Below, in pieces: positions 16,600 to 26,877 of a stretch of DNA of 58,088 nt. The stretch's first letter is position 1; every line of letters begins with the position of its first letter. The notes beneath the pieces are model-generated. The model did not search any database and was not told the DNA's origin. It saw only the letters and a list, made by a program, of their open reading frames with translations. Source of the DNA: Tyzzerella sp. (GTDB lineage Bacteria; Bacillota; Clostridia; Lachnospirales; Lachnospiraceae); the NCBI GenBank assembly GCA_017410145.1, contig JAFQRJ010000001.1:1-58088 (forward strand), given 5' to 3'. Position numbers and translations under genes: made by a program.

Positions 16600-17763
16600 T
16601 TATGCAATAACCCGAACTCTTAAAACTTCTTTAACTTTCTTCAGGTCTTCTACAATTACATCTGTGACTTCGTTTTCCACATCAATCATTGTATACGCAT
16701 ACGCATTTCTACTCTTATTTGTCATGTTTGCGATGTTGATGCCATCTTCTGCAAGAATGGTTGAAAACTGACCAATCATGTTTGGTACGTTACGGTGCAT
16801 AATGGTAATTCTGGTATATTCACCACGAAGTCCCATTTCACAGTTTGGATAGTTTACGGAATTGCGGATGTTACCATTTTCCAAAAATTCCATCACTTCT
16901 TTCACTGCCATCTTCGCACAGTTATCCTCTGATTCTTCTGTAGATGCTGCCAAGTGTGGTGTCACAATTACATTATCTTTGCCTGCCACAGTCGGATTAG
17001 CAAAGTCAGTCACATATTTTTTTACCTTTCCGGCAGCCATTGCTTCCAGTAAAGCCACTTCATCCACAAGCACATCTCTGGCATAGTTTAAAATGATGAC
17101 GCCATCCTTCATTAAGCTTAAAGCCTCTGCATTAATCATGCCTTTGGTAGATTCCATTGCCGGAACATGAATGGTAATGTAATCACATTCCTTGTAAATT
17201 TCCTCTGTGGTCTTTGCATGATAAATCTGACGAGACAATTTCCATGCCGCATCTACGGAAAGATATGGATCATATCCATATACTTCCATGCCTAATTTAA
17301 CTGCCGCATTTGCAACCAATACACCAATTGCTCCAAGACCGATAACACCAAGCTTTTTGCCTTCAAGCTCACAGCCTGCAAATGCTTTCTTTGCTTTTTC
17401 AGCGGATTTCGCAATATTGGAATCCTCTTTATTCGCCTTCACCCATTCAATACCGCCTACGATATCTCTGGAAGCAAGAAGAAGCCCTGCCAAAACCATC
17501 TCTTTTACACCATTGGCATTAGCACCAGGTGTGTTAAATACAACAATTCCTTCCTCTGCACAGCGATCTAACGGAATATTGTTCACGCCTGCTCCTGCCC
17601 TTGCGATTACTTTTAAGTTCTCGCCAAATTCAAGTTCATGCATCACAGCACTTCTTACAAGCACCGCATCTGCTTCATTCATATCCTCTACTGCAGCATA
17701 TGTATCACTAAACTGGTTTAAGCCGATACCTGCAATTGGATTTAAGCAATGATATTTATACAT
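16600..17763 (-). CDS. serA: D-3-phosphoglycerate dehydrogenase
   Basis: A 387-residue enzyme for the first step of serine synthesis, oxidising 3-phosphoglycerate to 3-phosphohydroxypyruvate with NAD. The NAD-binding motif is GVIGLGAIG (near residue 140). The catalytic trio is carried in ARAGAGVNN/ILNYARD (Arg), a downstream acidic residue, and TPHLAASTEES (His). A C-terminal ACT domain (about 315-387) suggests feedback control by serine. It overlaps the serC stop codon by one base (TAATG), so translation is coupled. It is the last gene of the leuB-ilvD-ilvB-serC-serA operon. Confidence 0.96.
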   Translation of the reverse strand: MYKYHCLNPIAGIGLNQFSDTYAAVEDMNEADAVLVRSAVMHELEFGENLKVIARAGAGVNNIPLDRCAEEGIVVFNTPGANANGVKEMVLAGLLLASRDIVGGIEWVKANKEDSNIAKSAEKAKKAFAGCELEGKKLGVIGLGAIGVLVANAAVKLGMEVYGYDPYLSVDAAWKLSRQIYHAKTTEEIYKECDYITIHVPAMESTKGMINAEALSLMKDGVIILNYARDVLVDEVALLEAMAAGKVKKYVTDFANPTVAGKDNVIVTPHLAASTEESEDNCAKMAVKEVMEFLENGNIRNSVNYPNCEMGLRGEYTRITIMHRNVPNMIGQFSTILAEDGINIANMTNKSRNAYAYTMIDVENEVTDVIVEDLKKVKEVLRVRVIA

Positions 17764-18845
17764 TAGAGATTCGCCTCCTCAAATTTCTTCATAAAAGCTA
17801 CAAGTGCTTCTACACCTTCCATTGGCATTGCGTTGTAGATACTTGCACGCATTCCACCCACACTTCTATGTCCTTTTAAGTTCTCAAAGCCTGCTTCTTT
17901 CGCTTCTTTCACAAACTTCGCATCCAAATCCGCATCCCCTGTCACAAACGGTACATTCATCAGCGAGCGGTCTTTTTTCTCAACTGTTCCTTTGAACAGC
18001 TTGCTTTCATCTAAGAAATCGTAAAGAATCTTTGCTTTCTTTTCATTTCTTTCTTTCATGGCTGCAAGTCCGCCCATTTCTTTAATCCATTTGAACACTT
18101 TACCACAAATGTAAATGCCATATGCAGGTGGTGTGTTATAAAGAGACTGTGCATCCGCATGAATCTTGTACTGTAACATTGTCGGTGTGCCAGGAAGCAC
18201 ATCCTCTGTAATCAAATCTTCGCGAATGATTACGATTACTACACCTGCAGGTCCGATATTCTTCTGAACTCCACCATAAATAATACCGTACTTGCTCACA
18301 TCAACCGGTTCTGATAGGAAGCAAGAAGAAACATCAGATACTAAAATCTTACCTTTTGTATTTGGAAGCTCTTTAAATTTTGTTCCGTAAATTGTGTTGT
18401 TTTCACATATGTAAACATAGTCTGCATCTTCTGAAATCGGCAAATCGGAGCAATCCGGAATATAAGAAAATGTCTTGTCTTCCGATGTTGCAATCTTGTT
18501 TGCTTTTCCGTATTTCTGTGCTTCCTGATATGCTTTCTTTGCCCATTGTCCTGTTACAATGTAATCTGCCACTTTGTTTTTCATCAAGTTCATTGGAATC
18601 ATGGCAAATTGTTGAGATGCACCACCTTGCAAAAACAGTACTTTATAGTTGTCCGGAATATTCATAAGTTCACGAAGGTCTGCCTCTGCTGTCTTAATAA
18701 TCTCGTCATATGCTTTCGAGCGATGGCTCATTTCCATAACCGACATTCCGGTTCCCTTGTAATCCATCATTTCTTCTGCTGCTTCTTTAAGCACGCATTC
18801 CGGTAAAACTGCCGGACCTGCTGAAAAGTTATACACTCTACTCAT
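17763..18845 (-). CDS. serC: Phosphoserine aminotransferase
   Basis: A 360-residue PLP enzyme that converts 3-phosphohydroxypyruvate and glutamate into O-phosphoserine. Family landmarks are YNFSAGPAVLP at the start, FLQGGASQQFAMIP, the PLP-lysine segment YGGVQKNIGPAGV, and the C-terminal GHRSVGGMRASIYNAMP that contacts substrate. Length is standard. It begins 3 bp after the ilvB stop and overlaps serA. No serB phosphatase gene is present in the window. Confidence 0.97.
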   Translation of the reverse strand: MSRVYNFSAGPAVLPECVLKEAAEEMMDYKGTGMSVMEMSHRSKAYDEIIKTAEADLRELMNIPDNYKVLFLQGGASQQFAMIPMNLMKNKVADYIVTGQWAKKAYQEAQKYGKANKIATSEDKTFSYIPDCSDLPISEDADYVYICENNTIYGTKFKELPNTKGKILVSDVSSCFLSEPVDVSKYGIIYGGVQKNIGPAGVVIVIIREDLITEDVLPGTPTMLQYKIHADAQSLYNTPPAYGIYICGKVFKWIKEMGGLAAMKERNEKKAKILYDFLDESKLFKGTVEKKDRSLMNVPFVTGDADLDAKFVKEAKEAGFENLKGHRSVGGMRASIYNAMPMEGVEALVAFMKKFEEANL

Positions 18846-18848
18846 TTT

Positions 18849-20528
18849 CTATTCCTCCTTTAAATCTTCTTCACTAAATGCTTCGCTAATTGCTGCTCCA
18901 GGTGCAACCATCGGCCATACCTTTTCATCACTGTCAATCTGGCAATCGATGACAACGGGTCTTCCAAGTGTCAGAGCTTCACTAAATGCTGCTTTAAATT
19001 CATCTAATGTGGTTGCTCTCATTCCCACAGCACCCATAGCCTCAGCTAATTTTACAAAGTCTACGGCATCGTTTAACACCGTTGCCGAATAACGCTGCCC
19101 ATAGAATAAAGTCTGCCATTGACGAACCATTCCAAGCACGTGGTTATTAATTACCACCTGAATAATCGGAATATTGTATCTTGCTGCTGTTGCAATCTCA
19201 TTCATGTTCATACGGAAGCAACCATCACCGGCTATATTGACTACCGTTTTTTCCGGAACACCCATTTTAGCTCCAAGGGATGCACCAAGTCCATATCCCA
19301 TGGTTCCAAGTCCGCCGGAAGTTAGAAGTGTCCTTGGCTTTGTATATTTATAGAACTGTGCTGCCCACATCTGGTGCTGTCCTACTTCTGTGGAAATGAC
19401 AGCGTCACCTTCGGTCTGCTTGTAAATTTCTTCAATCACTGCCGGACCTGTCAAAACGCCTTGATGATAGGTAAGCGGATATTTCTCTTTATAATCGTTG
19501 ATTGTTTGCTTCCATTCACTATGGTCTTGTTGTTCTAATTTTGCGTTGATTCGTTTAAGAACCTCATCCACATCACCTGTGATACTTGCATCTGTCATGA
19601 TATTTTTATCAATTTCTGCAGGGTCAATATCGATTTGAATAATCTTTGCCTTGCTTGCAAACTTGCTTGCATTTCCCGTTACACGGTCACTGAACCTTGC
19701 ACCGATTACCACGAGTAAATCACACTTGCTCACTCCAAAATTGGAAGGCTTTGTTCCATGCATTCCAAGCATGCCGGTATACAAATCATCTGTTCCCGGG
19801 AATGCACCTTTTCCCATTAAGGAATCGGTTACCGGTGCATCCATTTTATGCGCAAATTCTACCAAAGATTCGCTTGCTCCGGATAAAACAGCACCACCAC
19901 CAACAAAGATAAATGGTTTCTTCGCCTTTTTCATCATGGCAACTGCAGCATCAACCTCTGCTTCGGCAATCGGATTATTAATTACTTTTTCTGTATTGAT
20001 TACGGTTTTCTCATATTCACAAACATTTGCTGTCACATCCTTTGGAATGTCAATCAGTACCGGACCAGGACGTCCTGTTCTTGCGATTTCAAATGCTTTG
20101 CGAATCGTATCTGCAAGTTTACTTACATCTTTTACAATATAGTTATGCTTTGTAATTGGCATTGTAACACCGGCAATATCAATCTCTTGGAAGCTATCTT
20201 TTCCAAGCAAGGAAACGCCTACGTTACATGTAATCGCAACGATTGGAATGGAATCCATATATGCGGTTGCAATACCGGTTACCAGATTCGTTGCACCAGG
20301 ACCACTGGTTGCAAAACATACGCCGACCTTTCCGGTTGCTCTTGCGTATCCGTCAGCCGCATGAGATGCACCTTGCTCATGGGATGTTAAAATATGTGTA
20401 ATTTCATCACTGTGTTTATATAAAGCATCGTAAACATTTAAGATTGCTCCGCCCGGATAACCAAAGACAGTGTCAACGCCTTGTTCTTTCAAACATTCGA
20501 TTACGATTTCTGCTCCTGTTAATTGCAT
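18849..20528 (-). CDS. ilvB: Acetolactate synthase, large (catalytic) subunit
   Basis: A 559-residue thiamine-diphosphate enzyme that condenses two pyruvates to acetolactate, or pyruvate with 2-oxobutyrate. The catalytic glutamate is in SHEQGASHAADGYAR. The FAD/cofactor-binding middle domain follows, and the ThDP-Mg motif is GDGCFRMNMNEIATAARYNIPIIQVVINN. It starts 15 bp after ilvD. No ilvN regulatory subunit gene lies next to it, so the small subunit must be encoded elsewhere or the enzyme works alone. Confidence 0.96.
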   Translation of the reverse strand: MQLTGAEIVIECLKEQGVDTVFGYPGGAILNVYDALYKHSDEITHILTSHEQGASHAADGYARATGKVGVCFATSGPGATNLVTGIATAYMDSIPIVAITCNVGVSLLGKDSFQEIDIAGVTMPITKHNYIVKDVSKLADTIRKAFEIARTGRPGPVLIDIPKDVTANVCEYEKTVINTEKVINNPIAEAEVDAAVAMMKKAKKPFIFVGGGAVLSGASESLVEFAHKMDAPVTDSLMGKGAFPGTDDLYTGMLGMHGTKPSNFGVSKCDLLVVIGARFSDRVTGNASKFASKAKIIQIDIDPAEIDKNIMTDASITGDVDEVLKRINAKLEQQDHSEWKQTINDYKEKYPLTYHQGVLTGPAVIEEIYKQTEGDAVISTEVGQHQMWAAQFYKYTKPRTLLTSGGLGTMGYGLGASLGAKMGVPEKTVVNIAGDGCFRMNMNEIATAARYNIPIIQVVINNHVLGMVRQWQTLFYGQRYSATVLNDAVDFVKLAEAMGAVGMRATTLDEFKAAFSEALTLGRPVVIDCQIDSDEKVWPMVAPGAAISEAFSEEDLKEE

Positions 20529-20543
20529 AAAAAGTCTCCTTCT

Positions 20544-22211
20544 CTATCTAGGTATTTCTAAGATTGCTCCTCTGTTGCCTGATGTTACCATAGACGCATA
20601 TCTTGCCAGATATCCTGTAGTTACCTTTGGCTGTCTTGGCACCCATTTTGCTTTTCTTTCTGCAAGAACTTCATCCGATACTTTCAGTTCAATCTTGGTT
20701 TCCGGAATGTTAATCTTAATGATATCTCCTTCTTCAACCAATGCGATTGGTCCGCCTACTGCCGCTTCCGGCGAAACGTGTCCGATGGATGCTCCTCTGG
20801 AAGCTCCACTGAAACGTCCGTCTGTAATCAGTGCAACGCTAGCACCAAGGCCCATACCTGCAATTGCGGATGTCGGATTTAGCATTTCACGCATACCAGG
20901 TCCGCCTTTTGGTCCTTCGTAGCGGATAACAACCACATCACCTGCTACTATCTTTCCACCTTTGATTGCATCAATCGCATCTTCTTCGCAATCAAAGACT
21001 CTTGCCGGTCCTTCATGTACCATCATTTCTTCCACCACTGCCGAACGTTTTACCACGCTGCCGTCCGGTGCAAGATTTCCGGTAAGAACTGCAAGACCGC
21101 CTGTTTCACTATATGGATTTTCGATTGGTCTGATAACCTCTGGATCTCTATTTACACAATTTGCAATATTTTCTCCAACTGTTTTACCGGTTACTGTCAT
21201 GCAATCTGTGTATAATAAGCCTTTTTTGTTCAACTCATTCATAACAGCGTATACACCGCCTGCCTCGTTCAAGTCTTCCATGTATGTAGGACCAGCTGGT
21301 GCCAAGTGGCAAAGGTTCGGTGTCTTTGCGCTGATTTCATTTGCAAATGTAATGTCAAAGTCCATGCCGATTTCATGTGCGATTGCCGGCAAATGAAGCA
21401 TTGAGTTGGTAGAACATCCAAGTGCCATATCCACAGTTAATGCATTTAAAATAGCCTTCTCTGTCATAATATCTCTTGGACGAATATTCTTTTCTAATAA
21501 TTCCATCACCTTCATACCTGCATGTTTTGCAAGACGAATTCTTTCGGAATATACTGCCGGGATTGTTCCATTTCCACCAAGTCCCATGCCAAGAACTTCC
21601 GTGAGACAATTCATACTGTTTGCGGTGTACATTCCGGAACAAGAACCACATGTTGGACAAACCTTCTCTTCAAATTCTGTCACATCTTCTGCTGTCATGG
21701 TTCCTGCTGCATAAGAGCCTACTGCTTCAAACATACTGGAAAGACTTCTCTTACAGCCTTTCACCTTACCTGCAAGCATCGGACCACCGCTGACGAAAAC
21801 AGTTGGCACATTGATACGTGCTGCTGCCATTAAAAGTCCCGGTACATTCTTGTCACAGTTTGGTATCATAACCAATGCATCAAATTGATGAGCCATCGCC
21901 ATTGCTTCCGTGGAATCTGCAATCAAATCTCTTGTTACAAGGGAATATTTCATGCCTACATGTCCCATTGCAATTCCATCGCAAACAGCGATTGCAGGGA
22001 ACATAATCGGAGTTCCTCCTGCCATTGCAACGCCCATTTTAACGGCATCACAAATCTTATCCAAGTTCATGTGTCCCGGTACAATCTCATTATAAGAACA
22101 AACAATACCAACCAATGGTCTTTGGCGTTCTTCCTCTGTATATCCTAATGCATTAAATAACGAACGATGTGGGGCTTGTTGCATCCCCTTTGTTACTGTA
22201 TCACTTCTCAT
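20544..22211 (-). CDS. ilvD: Dihydroxy-acid dehydratase
   Basis: A 555-residue iron-sulfur dehydratase that forms the 2-oxo acid precursors of valine and isoleucine from the dihydroxy acids. Cluster cysteines are in [11 protein letters not shown] and [17 protein letters not shown]. The C-terminal [20 protein letters not shown] motif is characteristic. Full family length is present. It lies 31 bp after leuB and 15 bp before ilvB in the same operon. Confidence 0.97.
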   Translation of the reverse strand: MRSDTVTKGMQQAPHRSLFNALGYTEEERQRPLVGIVCSYNEIVPGHMNLDKICDAVKMGVAMAGGTPIMFPAIAVCDGIAMGHVGMKYSLVTRDLIADSTEAMAMAHQFDALVMIPNCDKNVPGLLMAAARINVPTVFVSGGPMLAGKVKGCKRSLSSMFEAVGSYAAGTMTAEDVTEFEEKVCPTCGSCSGMYTANSMNCLTEVLGMGLGGNGTIPAVYSERIRLAKHAGMKVMELLEKNIRPRDIMTEKAILNALTVDMALGCSTNSMLHLPAIAHEIGMDFDITFANEISAKTPNLCHLAPAGPTYMEDLNEAGGVYAVMNELNKKGLLYTDCMTVTGKTVGENIANCVNRDPEVIRPIENPYSETGGLAVLTGNLAPDGSVVKRSAVVEEMMVHEGPARVFDCEEDAIDAIKGGKIVAGDVVVIRYEGPKGGPGMREMLNPTSAIAGMGLGASVALITDGRFSGASRGASIGHVSPEAAVGGPIALVEEGDIIKINIPETKIELKVSDEVLAERKAKWVPRQPKVTTGYLARYASMVTSGNRGAILEIPR

Positions 22212-22242
22212 ATCTATTTCCTCCTTGCGTGTTAAGCAATTC

Positions 22243-23328
22243 TTATTTTATGTTTTCTGCGATAAGATTTCCAATCTCTGCCGTGTTCACTTGTGTTTTT
22301 CCTTCTGACATAATGTCGATAGTTCTGTATCCGTCTTTCAATACTTGGCTAACTGCGTTTTCGATTGCATCTGCCTCTTTATCCAAATCAAAAGAGAATC
22401 GAAGCATCATTGCTGCTGAAAGAATTGTTGCGATTGGATTTGCAATGCCTTTTCCTGCAATATCAGGTGCCGAACCGCCACTTGGCTCATAGAGTCCAAA
22501 TTTTGTATCATTCAGGCTCGCTGATGCCAGCATTCCGATGGAGCCGGTAATCATACTAGCCTCGTCAGATAAAATGTCGCCAAACATATTCTCTGTTAAG
22601 ATAACGTCGAATTGTTTTGGATTCTTCACAAGCTGCATTGCACAGTTATCAACCAGCATATGCTCTAAGGTGACTTCCGGATAATCTATTGCAACCTCTT
22701 CTACCACTTTTCTCCATAATCTGGAAGAATCAAGTACGTTAGCCTTATCTACGCTGATGACTTTCTTGTTACGCTTCATTGCAATATCAAATGCACGTAT
22801 TGCAATTCTGCGAATTTCGTTTTCATTATATGTAAGTTCATCCTTCGCTGTGAGCACGCCATCTACTTGTTTTGTCTCCCTGTTTCCGAAGTAAAGGCCT
22901 CCTGTAAGCTCGCGCATAATCATCATGTCGAACCCGCCTTCTGTGAGTTCCTCTTTTAATGGACATGCGCCTTTTAACTCATCATACAAAACGGCCGGTC
23001 TAAGATTTGCAAATAGATTTAATTCTTTTCTTATTTTAAGCAAACCTGCTTCCGGTCTCTTGGATGGTTCTAGCTTATACCATGGCGAAACTTTCGCATC
23101 TCCTCCGATAGAACCCATCAAAACCGCATCGCAGGATTTTGCGATTGCAACTGTTTCGTCTGTCAGTGGAATCCCATGCACATCAATAGATGCTCCACCC
23201 ATAAGTAATTCATTGTATTTATATGTATGTCCGTAGACCTCTCCAACTTTATTTAAAACCTTGATTGCCTCAAAAACGATTTCCGGACCTATGCCATCGC
23301 CCCTGATTACACCGATATTCAGTTCCAT
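22243..23328 (-). CDS. leuB: 3-isopropylmalate dehydrogenase
   Basis: A 361-residue NAD-dependent oxidative decarboxylase of leucine synthesis. Motifs include GDGIGPEI near the N-terminus, [11 protein letters not shown] (catalytic Tyr region), [13 protein letters not shown] (catalytic Lys and substrate site), and the NAD-binding [14 protein letters not shown]. It is the first gene of the five-gene leuB-ilvD-ilvB-serC-serA unit. The partner genes leuA, leuC and leuD are not in the window. Confidence 0.97.
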   Translation of the reverse strand: MELNIGVIRGDGIGPEIVFEAIKVLNKVGEVYGHTYKYNELLMGGASIDVHGIPLTDETVAIAKSCDAVLMGSIGGDAKVSPWYKLEPSKRPEAGLLKIRKELNLFANLRPAVLYDELKGACPLKEELTEGGFDMMIMRELTGGLYFGNRETKQVDGVLTAKDELTYNENEIRRIAIRAFDIAMKRNKKVISVDKANVLDSSRLWRKVVEEVAIDYPEVTLEHMLVDNCAMQLVKNPKQFDVILTENMFGDILSDEASMITGSIGMLASASLNDTKFGLYEPSGGSAPDIAGKGIANPIATILSAAMMLRFSFDLDKEADAIENAVSQVLKDGYRTIDIMSEGKTQVNTAEIGNLIAENIK

Positions 23329-23363
23329 ATCTATCTACCTCACGTATTAAAATATTTCTCTTT

Positions 23364-23392
23364 ATAATATCGCATTTCACAAAACATTTCAA
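23364..23392 (-). promoter_or_regulatory. Promoter of the leuB-ilvD-ilvB-serC-serA operon
   Basis: TTGAAA (23392-23387), 17 bp, TATTAT (23369-23364) on the minus strand. Transcription would start near 23357, giving a leader of only about 30 nt. No T-box, leucine-codon leader peptide or attenuator fits in that space, so control, if any, is likely at initiation. Confidence 0.65.
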
Positions 23393-23445
23393 CCCTTTAA
23401 TGTGGAAAAGTGAAACTTTTTAGAGTGCACTCTGTTTTATTTTGC

Positions 23446-23477
23446 TAAAAAAAGAAGGAGATTTTTCATCTCCTTCT
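23446..23477 (-). terminator. Intrinsic terminator after yajC
   Basis: AGAAGGAGAT (23453-23462) pairs with ATCTCCTTCT (23468-23477) across a 5-nt loop. A run of seven T residues follows on the minus strand. It separates the ldt-tgt-yajC unit from the leuB promoter. Confidence 0.8.
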
Positions 23478-23483
23478 AAATTC

Positions 23484-23759
23484 TTATTCTGCACTTGGTT
23501 TTTCAACTTGTGTAATCGCTGCCTTTTGCATTGGAATGCGGCAGTTTTTGTTATTACCAAATTCAACAATAACATCATCTTCTGAAATATCAATTACTAC
23601 GCCGTAAAAACCGCTTGTTGTAAGAACGGCATCACCAACTGCCATCTCTGATAACATTAATTGAAGTCTTTTTTGTTCTTTCTTCTGTGGACGCATCAAA
23701 AAGAACCACATAACCCCAATGATTACAGCATACATTAAAATAATTCCTAAACCTTCCAT
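23484..23759 (-). CDS. yajC: Preprotein translocase accessory subunit YajC
   Basis: A 91-residue membrane protein with a single N-terminal transmembrane helix (about 4-22, ILMYAVIIGVMWFFL), the conserved MRPQKKEQK stretch after it, and a small soluble domain with the GDAVLTTSGFYGVV motif. YajC joins SecDF to the Sec translocon. It follows tgt, the usual clostridial and proteobacterial order, with about 80 bp between. A terminator lies just downstream. Confidence 0.95.
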   Translation of the reverse strand: MEGLGIILMYAVIIGVMWFFLMRPQKKEQKRLQLMLSEMAVGDAVLTTSGFYGVVIDISEDDVIVEFGNNKNCRIPMQKAAITQVEKPSAE

Positions 23760-23841
23760 GTTACAAATCCTCCTAAATTCTAAACACTACGACCATCATA
23801 CACAAAATGGCAATTTACTTCAAGTCGTTTTCCTAAATTTA

Positions 23842-24981
23842 TTATCTTTTAATATTTTTTCCAGCCATGCCGGCAAGCTTCTGCTCTTTATACTCTTTAT
23901 AACAGCCTTTATCTATGGCATCTCTGATTTCTTCCATCATGGTATTGTAAAAATACAGGTTGTGAAGCACACAAAGTCTCATGCCGAGCATTTCTTTTGC
24001 TTTAAGTAAATGACGAATGTATGCCCTGCTGTAAGTACGGCAAGCCGGACACTGACAACCTTCTTCGATTGGACGTTCATCCAATTCGTATTTTGCATTG
24101 AACAGATTGAGTTTCCCTTGATTGGTATATACATGTCCATGACGACCGTTTCTACTAGGATATACACAGTCAAAGAAGTCCACCCCTCTGTCAACAGCTT
24201 CTAATATATTTGCCGGTGTACCAACCCCCATAAGGTAAGTTGGCTTATCAACCGGCAGATGTGGAACTACTGCATCTAAAATGCGATACATGTCCTCGTG
24301 AGATTCTCCTACTGCAAGACCGCCGATTGCATATCCGTCTAAATCCATCTTTGCTATCTCTTTTGCATGAGCAATACGGATATCTTCATAAATGCCGCCT
24401 TGATTAATACCAAAGAGCATCTGGTGCTTGTTAATGGTATCTGGCAGTGAATTCAGTCGCGCCATCTCTTCTTTACATCTTGCAAGCCATCTGGTTGTAC
24501 GGGCAACAGAATTCTCCATATATTCTCTGCTTGCCACACTGGATGGACATTCATCAAAGGCCATCGCTATTGTGGAACCTAAGTTGGACTGAATCTGCAT
24601 ACTCTCTTCCGGTCCCATAAATATTTTCTTCCCATCAATATGTGAATTAAAATACACGCCTTCTTCTTTTATTTTGCGAAGGCCTGCAAGTGAAAATACT
24701 TGAAATCCGCCGGAATCCGTCAAAATCGGCTTGTCCCAAACCATAAACTTGTGTAGTCCACCGAGTTTCTTAACTACTTCATCTCCCGGCCTCACATGCA
24801 AGTGATAGGTGTTTGATAACTGCACCTGGGTTTTGATACCTTGTAAATCCTCCGTTGAAACTGCACCCTTAATGGCTGCTATTGTACCAACATTCATAAA
24901 TACAGGTGTCTGAATTACCCCATGAACCGTATGAAATTCGCCTCGTTTTGCAAGACCATCTCGTTTTAATAATTTATACAT
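23842..24981 (-). CDS. tgt: tRNA-guanine(34) transglycosylase
   Basis: A 379-residue TIM-barrel enzyme that exchanges guanine for a queuosine precursor at the wobble base of GUN-anticodon tRNAs. The catalytic aspartate region is TDSGGFQVFSLAGL. A second aspartate lies in the segment VDFFDCVYPSRNGRHG. The zinc site is CQCPACRTYSRAYIRHLLKAKE plus a later histidine. Length is standard. It starts 15 bp after the L,D-transpeptidase stop and so is probably co-transcribed with it. Confidence 0.97.
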   Translation of the reverse strand: MYKLLKRDGLAKRGEFHTVHGVIQTPVFMNVGTIAAIKGAVSTEDLQGIKTQVQLSNTYHLHVRPGDEVVKKLGGLHKFMVWDKPILTDSGGFQVFSLAGLRKIKEEGVYFNSHIDGKKIFMGPEESMQIQSNLGSTIAMAFDECPSSVASREYMENSVARTTRWLARCKEEMARLNSLPDTINKHQMLFGINQGGIYEDIRIAHAKEIAKMDLDGYAIGGLAVGESHEDMYRILDAVVPHLPVDKPTYLMGVGTPANILEAVDRGVDFFDCVYPSRNGRHGHVYTNQGKLNLFNAKYELDERPIEEGCQCPACRTYSRAYIRHLLKAKEMLGMRLCVLHNLYFYNTMMEEIRDAIDKGCYKEYKEQKLAGMAGKNIKR

Positions 24982-24996
24982 TCTGTTTCCTCTTTT

Positions 24997-26730
24997 TTAA
25001 TAATGAATGACTACCGGACAGCCAACGGATAACATGCCGTAGAATTCTTTTGCCTTCGCCGGTGGCATATTGATACATCCATGGGAACCATTATTCACAT
25101 ATCTGTCTCCGCCAAAAGTCGGCTGCCATCCTGCATCATGAAATCCAATACCACTCCATGTCACACGCATCCAGTAATCTACCCATGTTACATAGGAAGG
25201 CTTTCCATTCACCAGTCTTCCTCTTAAGTATTTCCCTTTGATTTTTTCTAAAATCGTATATGTACCTGTTGGTGTATCATTCTTACCCTTTTTACCGGTT
25301 ACAACATCTGTCTCAAATGCAACCTGTCCGTTAACAATATACCACATATGTTGTTCTGTAATATCAACCTCGACATAGGTGCTTCCCCATGCAAACTGTC
25401 CATCCGGAGTTGCCTGTCTGGAAATAATTGGTGATCTTGTTATTGTTTTACCTTCTTTAATCTCACTGATTAATTGGTTGCATTCTGCCTGACTTCCAAC
25501 CTGACGACCATATCCAACGACTGCAACACTTGCCTCTTTCCCGGTAGGTGTAGTAATAACGCCGCTACGATTTGCAGTATTGTACTTCTTTCCTAATGTG
25601 TCCGTAAATGCTTTCACCTTTGCTGCATCAATAACCGGTGTCATATTGGCATCCACAGAAACCCAAGGAGCAATCTCATCTTTATCAACCACAACTACAA
25701 TGTTATCCAGACTATATGTAATACTTGCAGAAATATATTTATTTGCTTCCGCTTGAGCTGCAAGAACTTCCTTGGAATCCTTTTTAAATACCGGCTGTAC
25801 ATAACATCCGGCTTCTTCTAAGTTGACTTCTTTCTCCATAGCGGATACACCTGCTTGGATGACTTCATTTACTTTTGTCATATCCAGTTGAGTTCCATAT
25901 ACTTCATCCTGAATTGTAAACGAGCCATCTTTATAAATAACAGCTGCCGATACCGGTGCTACTTGATTCTCCGGCTTTACGCATTCAAGTCCTGCTATCA
26001 TTGTGTTCAATTTTTCCTGATCGTATTCAAACACAATCTCTGCTTTAATGTTTGTTTCTTCAAAAAATGCCTTTGGCCAATAATATGCATTCTGCTTATC
26101 AAATGCTTCCTTTAACTGTTTATAGCCACCATATTTGATACCCATGTCAGTACCTTTGATGACTTCAGATCCTCCATTTGTCAAATGGACGGTAATTGCA
26201 TATTCTTCTACTTGTTTCTGCAACATCGATTCTACTTCAGCCAATGTTTTTTCCGAACAATCTATCCCATTTACATTGGTACCCATTACAAACTTGTCTT
26301 TAAAATAGGAAGAAATTCCCAGATAAGCCGCAACGATTCCAATCAATAATACACCTACTATTGATAACGTAATGATAAGTCCCTTTTTACTTTTCTTATT
26401 CGGTTCTTCTGTTTGCTCTTCAACAACAGGTTCTTCAACTGACGTTTCTTCTGTTGCTGGTTCTGCCACTGGCGTCTCTTCAACCACTGGTGCTTCTGTC
26501 GTAGCTTCCTCTTCAACCGGTTCTTCATCCGCTGTTTCTTCTGCAGTAGTTTCTTCTACAACCGCTTCCTCTGCCACCGGTTCTTCCACAACCGGTTCCT
26601 CAGCAGGATCCTCTAAGTTGATTTCCACAACTTTTTCCGGAGTTTTAGCAACTTCTTCGCCCATGCCTTCCGTCATCGCAACTGCCAATTCCTCCACTAC
26701 TTTTTCCTTTGTATTTTCTTCATTATTCAT
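24997..26730 (-). CDS. Membrane-anchored L,D-transpeptidase with acidic N-terminal repeat tail
   Basis: A 577-residue single-pass membrane protein. Residues 1-~113 are a cytoplasmic low-complexity tail rich in Glu, Val, Pro and Thr (EEPVVEE-like repeats), followed by a KKSKK stop and a transmembrane helix at about 118-140. The outside part has two peptidoglycan-binding-like modules of the kind often paired with YkuD domains. The C-terminal YkuD catalytic domain ends with HGCINMPP (His550, Cys552 nucleophile). It should form 3-3 crosslinks in peptidoglycan or attach wall proteins. The repeat tail looks variable in length and has no assigned role. Confidence 0.92.
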   Translation of the reverse strand: MNNEENTKEKVVEELAVAMTEGMGEEVAKTPEKVVEINLEDPAEEPVVEEPVAEEAVVEETTAEETADEEPVEEEATTEAPVVEETPVAEPATEETSVEEPVVEEQTEEPNKKSKKGLIITLSIVGVLLIGIVAAYLGISSYFKDKFVMGTNVNGIDCSEKTLAEVESMLQKQVEEYAITVHLTNGGSEVIKGTDMGIKYGGYKQLKEAFDKQNAYYWPKAFFEETNIKAEIVFEYDQEKLNTMIAGLECVKPENQVAPVSAAVIYKDGSFTIQDEVYGTQLDMTKVNEVIQAGVSAMEKEVNLEEAGCYVQPVFKKDSKEVLAAQAEANKYISASITYSLDNIVVVVDKDEIAPWVSVDANMTPVIDAAKVKAFTDTLGKKYNTANRSGVITTPTGKEASVAVVGYGRQVGSQAECNQLISEIKEGKTITRSPIISRQATPDGQFAWGSTYVEVDITEQHMWYIVNGQVAFETDVVTGKKGKNDTPTGTYTILEKIKGKYLRGRLVNGKPSYVTWVDYWMRVTWSGIGFHDAGWQPTFGGDRYVNNGSHGCINMPPAKAKEFYGMLSVGCPVVIHY

Positions 26731-26802
26731 ATGAACAACTCCTTTTAGTCCTAATCGCGTATATTATAATACGAACCTCAAAAAAAGTACAGTAAAATAT
26801 TA

Positions 26803-26831
26803 TTGCACTTTTAATAAAAAAAAGGCATAAT
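26803..26831 (+). promoter_or_regulatory. Likely promoter of the pot operon
   Basis: TTGCAC (26803-26808), 17 bp, CATAAT (26826-26831) lies about 45 bp upstream of potA. The region is very A/T-rich, so the match is suggestive rather than firm. Confidence 0.5.
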
Positions 26832-26877
26832 GTAGTTGATAACGCTCTGGCGATTTTTTTACACAGGAGGGCTCATA

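Noticed and set aside
23393-23445. Leucine-responsive leader peptide or T-box before leuB
   Set aside because: The space upstream of the start is too short. No Leu-codon run, specifier loop or antiterminator T-box sequence is present.
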